Below, in pieces: positions 58,780 to 64,000 of a DNA stretch of 64,000 bases (position 1 is the stretch's first letter; each line of letters opens with the position of its first letter). The stretch covers positions 32,005,519 to 32,069,518 of the forward strand of contig NW_026947485.1 in NCBI RefSeq assembly GCF_034190915.1, given 5' to 3'. A program made the translations under genes and the position numbers. The notes below the pieces were generated by a model. It was not told the DNA's origin and did not search any database. It saw only the letters and a program-made list of their open reading frames with translations. Origin of the DNA: Cavia porcellus (lineage: Eukaryota; Chordata; Mammalia; Rodentia; Caviidae).

Positions 58780-60085
58780 GATTGTACACCCTGCTCCTAA
58801 GAGTTTTACAAGAACAGAATGAGGCCATATGTGTAAGTCACCAGGCATGTTGCCTGCCCCAGACTGCAACGCGTGGTGTGATCATCATGGCCCACTTTCC
58901 AGGCTCCCCAAGCTCAGCTGACTGCCACATGCAGTGGGTGCCCGGCCCCACGCATCCTGCCTGGGGTGTGAGCACTAACAGGGAATGTGTCTTGCTAGTT
59001 GATCGCACAGCACATAGATGAGACCTAGATTCTAGTCCTGTGCTTATCATTTACAATGCAGCTCTCTTTTTGCTAATTTTTGACCCCATCATCATTTGTT
59101 TCCTTGACCATTTCCTCATCAAGAAGAGGTGGCCTGGTTACCAGTAGGTCTGAGATGACCACACTGGGAGCACCCAGCACTGTGCCCGTCACATGGGAAG
59201 TACTAATTAAACTGACAGCGGAGGGGCGAGGAGAGGCCAGTCCGTGTTTTTGATGCGTAGCTGACTCCTCTCTGCTTACCCCAAGTGCACCTACACACAA
59301 AGGAAATGACATCATCTTTAGACCGTTCATAAATGTCACCATTTATTCTGTATTCATAGCTTTTTCTAAGTTCCTTTTAGCCGTTTGATTTAATCTGCCA
59401 AATATTCAGGATTGGAGAAAGAGTAGTTTCTATCATTAAAAAATTACTGAAATATCTCAAATTTCAGACTGATAAATCTAATCTCACACCAAAATAGAAT
59501 TCTCTATCTAATATAGCTCCTTACCAGTTTCTTATTTTAAGGTAGTTCTGTTAGCAGACATGTGATCATAACAGGCAAAACAGCAAACATAAACAAATAC
59601 TGGGTGAATCCCCAGGTCGGATGATTTATAGACAAAGAAGTGAATTAGAAACACTCCCTGCTCTCCAGGAATTTGCAGTCTAGTAACAGGCATTAGACAT
59701 GTGCTATACAACAGAATGTAAGATGTATGCACTAAGTCTGGGGACCCAGACAGGGAATATGTCCTGTTAGTTGAGAGCATAGCATAAAAGGTCCCTGAAG
59801 GAGGTGGCAGCAGACTTATGCATAAGGAGTAGGACCAGTTAGACTCTCTGGACTGCAAAGGACCAAACCTTAGCAACTATTTATCAGCTGGGCCTCCTGG
59901 ATGTTTGTAAACACTATTCATTTACCAAGTACACATTCTTTTCAACCACACATGGAACACTGGCCATGGTAAGCCATGTGCTGGCCCATAAAACAAGTCT
60001 GAAATTGCTGACCTACGGAAGGCTTGTGGATAGAGGAGAGTGGCTGCAGTGTAATTCTTCAATCTCTAAATTCCCACAGGAAAGA
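58780..60085. other. Intergenic stretch without recognised feature
   Basis: Small open frames (58776-59050, 59073-59342, 59532-59876) show no recognisable domain. Confidence 0.5.
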
Positions 60086-60098
60086 GAAAGAGCAACCA

Positions 60099-60197
60099 GG
60101 CTGGGGATTTAGCTCAGCGCATAAGCACCTGCCTTGCAAGCGCGTGGTTGTGAGTTTGATCCCTGGTAACAAAAAACAAAAAAAAAGAGAGAGAGAC
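60099..60197 (+). mobile_element. Young ID-like SINE with 10-bp target duplication
   Basis: 'GGCTGGGGATTTAGCTCAGCGCATAAGC..GAGTTTGATCCCTGG' body. Duplication AGAGCAACCA at 60089-60098 and 60198-60207. Confidence 0.93.
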
Positions 60198-60261
60198 AGA
60201 GCAACCATAAAATAAAATCAAGAATTCACAAACAACTTTTACTATAAAACCAAGTATTTTA

Positions 60262-60690
60262 TCTCTAAGGCAATAGCAAGTTACCACAAACGACGTGGCT
60301 TTAAACAAGAGAAATTTATTCCCTCACAGGCCGGGAGTCTGAAATCAAGGTGTGGGCAGATCCATCTCCCTTAAAGGCTCCAGGGAGAAAGGACCCCTTA
60401 CCTCTTTTTATATTCTGCTGATGGGAACAATCCTTAGTGTTCCTGGTTTATGCCAGCATAACACTAATCTCTGCCTCCATCTTTGCATGACCATCTTCTC
60501 CCTGTATCTCCAAGTCTGTTTCTCATAAGGCCACCCCTTATTGCATTTAGCAACCCCTCCAATTCATTATGACCTAATCTTAGTTTGATTACATCTGTAA
60601 AGACCATTATTTCTAAATAAGAACACATTCTGGGCACAGACCTGAGGATTTAAAGATAGCTTTTTGAAAGACAATTCAAGTCACAGGGTT
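60262..60690 (-). mobile_element. MLT1-like MaLR LTR, antisense
   Basis: 'AGTTACCACAAACGACGTGGC..TTTATTCCCTCACAGG..GAAATCAAGGTGTGGGCAG..TAATCTCTGCCTCCATCTTTGC..ATTACATCTGTAAAGACC' is the standard antisense MLT1 order. Confidence 0.75.
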
Positions 60691-60724
60691 TGGTATCATT
60701 ACAATAATGACTATTCTCCAGATG

Positions 60725-60764
60725 GTAAGGTAAGATAAGATAAGATAAGATAAGATAAGATAAG
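60725..60764. repeat. (GATAA)n microsatellite
   Basis: About seven uninterrupted GATAA units after TAAGGTAA, placing several GATA-factor core motifs in a row. Confidence 0.95.
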
Positions 60765-60963
60765 TGTCTGCTCTTGGCACTTCTATTCATTACTAAAGTT
60801 GAGGACATACATTGCCAGTTCAGAAAGACAAGAAAAAAACAAAATACACAAACAGAAAAGAAACAAAAACACTTTTATTTGCTTTAATGGTATGTGAAGA
60901 AAGCCCTATGGATTGTACAAAGACTACTACAGCTAATAGATGAATTTATAATGTTTACAAAAT

Positions 60964-61056
60964 CAGGATTGGGGACTTAGCTCAGTGGTTTAAGTGCTTG
61001 CCTGGCAAACATGAGGTCATGAGTTCAATCCCTGGTACTAAAGAAAAAAAAAAAGA
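60964..61056 (+). mobile_element. ID-like SINE
   Basis: 'GGATTGGGGACTTAGCTCAGTGGTTTAAGTGC..GAGTTCAATCCCTGG' and an A tail. Confidence 0.9.
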
Positions 61057-61162
61057 TCAATGCAGAAAAATAATTTTTAAAAAACATATTAGTAAGAAAC
61101 AACTAAAAAATGAAATTTGAGAAACATTGTCATTTATGACAACATGATCTGTTTTGGTCTGT

Positions 61163-61500
61163 TTGGTTTACAATCTGAATGGCTTATAAAAATCAATAAA
61201 AATTGATTTCTTATACCTATGAAGTCTAGAAATTTTGCTATCAGGGTACCAGTATGGTCGGGTTCTGGTGAGGGTCTCTTCCAACTTGCAGATGGCTGTC
61301 ATCTCTCTATGTTGTCACATAGAGGAAAGAATAAACAAGCTTCCGCAGGCCCCTTTAAAAAGAGCATTAACTCTGTTCATAAGCATTCTTCCATTGTGAC
61401 CCAATCACCTCCCCAAGGTCCTTGCTTTTAACCCATCACATGAGGATTAGGATTTCAACATAAGAAACTAGAAGAAACAACTATTCAAACCATGGCAAAA
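61163..61500 (-). mobile_element. MLT1-like MaLR LTR, antisense
   Basis: 'TTCTGGTGAGGGTCTCTTCC..GATGGCTGTCATCTC..TGTTGTCACATAGAGG..GATTAGGATTTCAACATAAG' matches antisense MLT1 order. Confidence 0.7.
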
Positions 61501-61810
61501 TCCATAAAGTCATGGAAAAATTAATAAAACATGTACAAAACCCTTACACTGAAAAGTTACAAAGCATTTCTGAGACTAGTCAAGATGACCTAAAGTAAAG
61601 CTTATAAGATAAAACACATGTGTAGGTTAGAAGATCTAATATTGATGAGTTGACAGTTCTTCCCCAATTAATCTCAAGATTCAATGCAAATCAAACCCAA
61701 TCAAAATACCAGCAGGTAAGTGTGACACCAAAGGTTAGCAGCAAAAGGAAAAATAAGTACTTGGACCTCATAAAAATTAAAAACTTTGTTACATCAAAGG
61801 GCATTATCAA

Positions 61811-61935
61811 GTCAGGCCTGGTGTTGCATACCTCAAATCTCAGCACTCTGGAGGCTGAGGCTCTGGACCAAAAGTGAGCTCAAGGCCAGCCTGAACTGCA
61901 TAGTGAGACCCTGTCTCAAAAAGATTTTAAAAAAG
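61811..61935 (+). mobile_element. B1-like SINE inside L1
   Basis: 'GGCCTGGTGTTGCATACC..TCTGGAGGCTGAGGC..CTCAAGGCCAGCCTGAACTGC..GAGACCCTGTCTCAAAAAG', followed by a G run at about 61937-61947. Confidence 0.88.
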
Positions 61936-62292
61936 TGGGGGGGGGGGTAATTACCAAGAAAATGATGGAGAAAATATTTGCAAATCATGTCTCACAAGAA
62001 ACTTCTATCCAGAATAAAAAGAACTCTTAACAATTCAATGACCAAAAGAGCATGATTTCAAAATGACAGAAGAAAGTAGACATTCTCCAATAAGAATATA
62101 CAAATGGAGAGCAATTACATGGAAAGATGCCCCGTATCATTAGTGATTAGGGAAATGCAGACTAAATCAATGACATACCACTTCATACCATGATGATAAT
62201 TTTTAAGCACAGAAAATAAATATTTAGTGAGGATGTGAGGAACTGGAACCCTTGCGTGTTGCTGGTGGGAATGTGAAGTGGAACAGCTGCTG

Positions 62293-62355
62293 TACCAGTG
62301 GTTTGATTAGCATGTGGAGGGCCCTGAGTTCTATTCTCAGCACTCACCACAGAAA
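62293..62355 (+). mobile_element. ID SINE fragment inside L1
   Basis: 'CCAGTGGTTTGATTAGCATGTG..GAGGGCCCTGAGTTCTATTC..CAGCACTC' replaces the expected L1 text. Confidence 0.55.
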
Positions 62356-62949
62356 AACATAAACAGAGAATTACTGCATGACTCAGAAATTCCGCTCCTA
62401 GTATAGACCCAAAGGAATCAAAAGCAGAGACTTGCACAGATACTCGCATGCCAGAATTAGCGCCATTATTTGCAATAGCCAAAAGGTAGAAACAGCCAAG
62501 AGTCTTGCAGCAGATGAACGGATAAACAAAACATCACTTATACAATAGAATATTATATGGCAATAGAAAAAATGAAGTCCTGATGTGTGCTACAATGTGG
62601 ATGCACCTTGAAAACATTGTATCAAAGGAAGTAAGCCAGATACAAAAGGACACAGAGGAAATGAGTCCACTTAGATGAAATAGCTAAAATAGGCACATGT
62701 AAAGAGACAGAAACTGAGTGATTACCAGGGACTGGAGGAAAGAGGAGTGGGGATTTATTGTGTAACATTTACAGAATTTCTGATGGAAAAATGAAAATAT
62801 TCCAGAACTCAGTTTTGGTGATGTTCATGCAGCATTGTGAATGTACATTTAGCCACCGAATTATTCACTTAAAAATGATGAAAATGCAAATTTTATCTTA
62901 TGTATATCTTACTGTAATTTAAAAAAATTAATAATGTAATAAAACAGTA

Positions 62950-63230
62950 CCTACTTACCCAAGGTGGATACATTCCAAGACTCCCTGTGCTTGCCTGAAA
63001 GTGCAGACAGTACTGAACCATACCTATGCTGCTTATTGTATCCTTTACATATATAACTATATTAACGTTTAATTTATAAATTAGGCGTGGAAAGATACTA
63101 ACCACAGTGTCTAGTAAAAGAACAATTGTGTACTGTAATGTTACATGAATGTAGCCTCTCAGAGTAGCTTATTGTACAATGCTTGTTTTTGTTTTTTTTC
63201 TTATTGTGATGATGTGAGTTGTGACTTTTT
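62950..63230 (+). mobile_element. Tigger-like DNA transposon relic, 3' part split by a B1
   Basis: 'GGTGGATACATTCCAAGACTCCC..GCCTGAAAGTGCAGACAGTAC..GTTTAATTTATAAATTAGGC..TACATGAATGTAGCCTCTC..CTTATTGTACAATGC..TTGTGATGATGTGAG' matches a Tigger-family consensus order. No transposase frame. Confidence 0.6.
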
Positions 63231-63372
63231 GTTTGTTTGTTCGTTTGTTTGCTGTTTGTTTTCGAGACAGAGTCTCATTATGTACTTCAGGCTGGCCTTG
63301 AACTCAGTCATTTCTCCTGCCGCAGCTTCCCAAATGCTGGGATTATAGACATAAGCGACCACATCTGGCTGT
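63225..63372 (-). mobile_element. B1 SINE, antisense
   Basis: GTTT-repeat tail complement, then 'CGAGACAGAGTCTCATTATG..CAGGCTGGCCTTGAACTC..GCTGGGATTATAGACATAAG'. Confidence 0.92.
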
Positions 63373-63379
63373 GAGTTGA

Positions 63380-64000
63380 TTTTGTTTAACCTAGGTAATA
63401 AAATTTGATTGTGTGAATTTTACATTTGTTGTATTTGATGAAAGGCATGAAAAGTGACCTTTCATTAATCCATTTTTATTTGACATTTTCTATAAAAAGT
63501 ATCTATTTCCTAATACATTCTTGGGTAGTACAGGCTATTTAACAGTTGTGTTGGTATTAAGTGTCTCAGGACGAGAGATCTAAAACTGAAAAACAGATCA
63601 AAAAGTGCAGAGAAAAAAACTGCTAGAGAGTACACTCCAAGAGCTCAGTGTTTCCCATGGCAAGGCAGCCGATGCAGGTCCTCACTCTGTGGCTTGATAA
63701 TCTGCGGCCACTCATTGAGGCACTCAAGCTCCAAGGGTCGGGAGTGACCCCTTCAGAAACAAATTTCAGCAGAACCCCCGTTTGCATTTCTTTAAAAACA
63801 GTTTGCATCATTAAAGAGTGCTTTTGTGATCTTTCCTCCTAGAATCCGATAGAGTAAACAGTCCCACTCATTTCAGGGATGCATGGAAGGTTTTTGTTTT
63901 TGTTTTTTGTGTGTGTTTTCTTGCTAGTTCAGGCTCTTTATTTTATTCTGAACACTTTTTTGCATAGAATGGGTAAGCAGATACCAGAAATGAGTGCCAC
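63380..64000. other. Right end of window, no recognised feature
   Basis: Overlapping open frames at 63623-63842 on both strands are short and not recognised. No gene or repeat named. Confidence 0.5.

Larger units (their letters stand above)
61530..62935 (+). mobile_element. Old L1M-type LINE 3' end, sense, with SINE insertions
   Basis: Order: 'AATTAATCTCAAGATTCAATGC..CAATCAAAATACC', 'TTGGACCTCATAAAAATTAA', 'GAAATGCAGACTAAATCAATG', 'TGTTGCTGGTGGGAATGTG', 'CACTTAAAAATGATGAAAATG' and a short A-rich end. All are typical of ORF2 C-terminus and the 3' end. A B1 (61811-61935) and an ID fragment (62293-62355) interrupt it. Confidence 0.8.

Noticed and set aside
58405..58869. 154-codon minus-strand frame
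   Set aside because: Runs through a MIR and a Tigger-like transposon relic; composition is that of AT-rich repeat DNA.
57000..59300. CpG island or MTURN promoter
   Set aside because: Somewhat GC-richer, but CG dinucleotides are sparse and no first exon is recognisable.
60725..60764. CRISPR-like or telomere-like repeat
   Set aside because: A simple pentanucleotide microsatellite without spacers, and not the TTAGGG unit.

Overview
This window is mammalian nuclear DNA, most likely from a non-murid rodent. It carries the 3' part of one protein-coding gene on the + strand, PLEKHA8 (FAPP2), spread over large introns full of interspersed repeats. The rodent call rests on abundant monomeric B1/Alu-like (7SL-derived) SINEs, ID-like tRNA-derived SINEs, B1+ID dimers and ORR1/MT-type MaLR LTRs. 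The commonest young SINE has a tRNA-Ala-like body with an intact TGC anticodon loop and a GATAAAAAGGAAAAAGAC-type tail. That is unlike mouse or rat ID and suggests a lineage such as Castorimorpha (beaver, kangaroo rats); this species guess is tentative.

PLEKHA8: thirteen coding exons (2 to 14) can be placed exactly from 8944 to 45199. All have GT-AG introns, compatible phases and an open frame through to TGA. Exon 1 (start codon and about 13 codons) lies upstream of the window. The exons encode the PI4P-binding PH domain (exons 2-3), a linker with an acidic FSDIELLED stretch (exons 4-9) and the C-terminal glycolipid-transfer (GLTP) domain (exons 9-14). The GLTP sugar-binding residues are intact. 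The 3' UTR probably runs either to an AATAAA 32 nt after the stop or to another near 50.4 kb.

Layout: 1-8943 is the 3' part of intron 1, with antisense L1 at the left edge, several MaLR LTRs and a long repeat-poor stretch. 8944-45199 holds the exons. Intron 7 contains a complete MaLR element with two LTRs and a 5-bp target duplication. Intron 9 contains old antisense L1 interrupted by a full-length antisense half-L1 (HAL1-like) element of about 3 kb. Intron 12 contains an antisense ERV LTR. 45200 to about 50430 is probable 3' UTR. 50430-64000 is intergenic, with MaLR LTRs, SINEs, an L1 3' end and Tigger-like DNA transposon relics. No second gene, CpG island, CRISPR array or intact retroelement ORF was found.

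The most notable structure is the half-L1 at 25.69-28.67 kb. It has an 11-bp target duplication, a tandem-monomer 5' end, a degenerate ORF1, almost no ORF2 and a roughly five-copy tandem array in its 3' region. Coordinates of old repeats are approximate (about 10-30 bp) unless a target duplication is cited.
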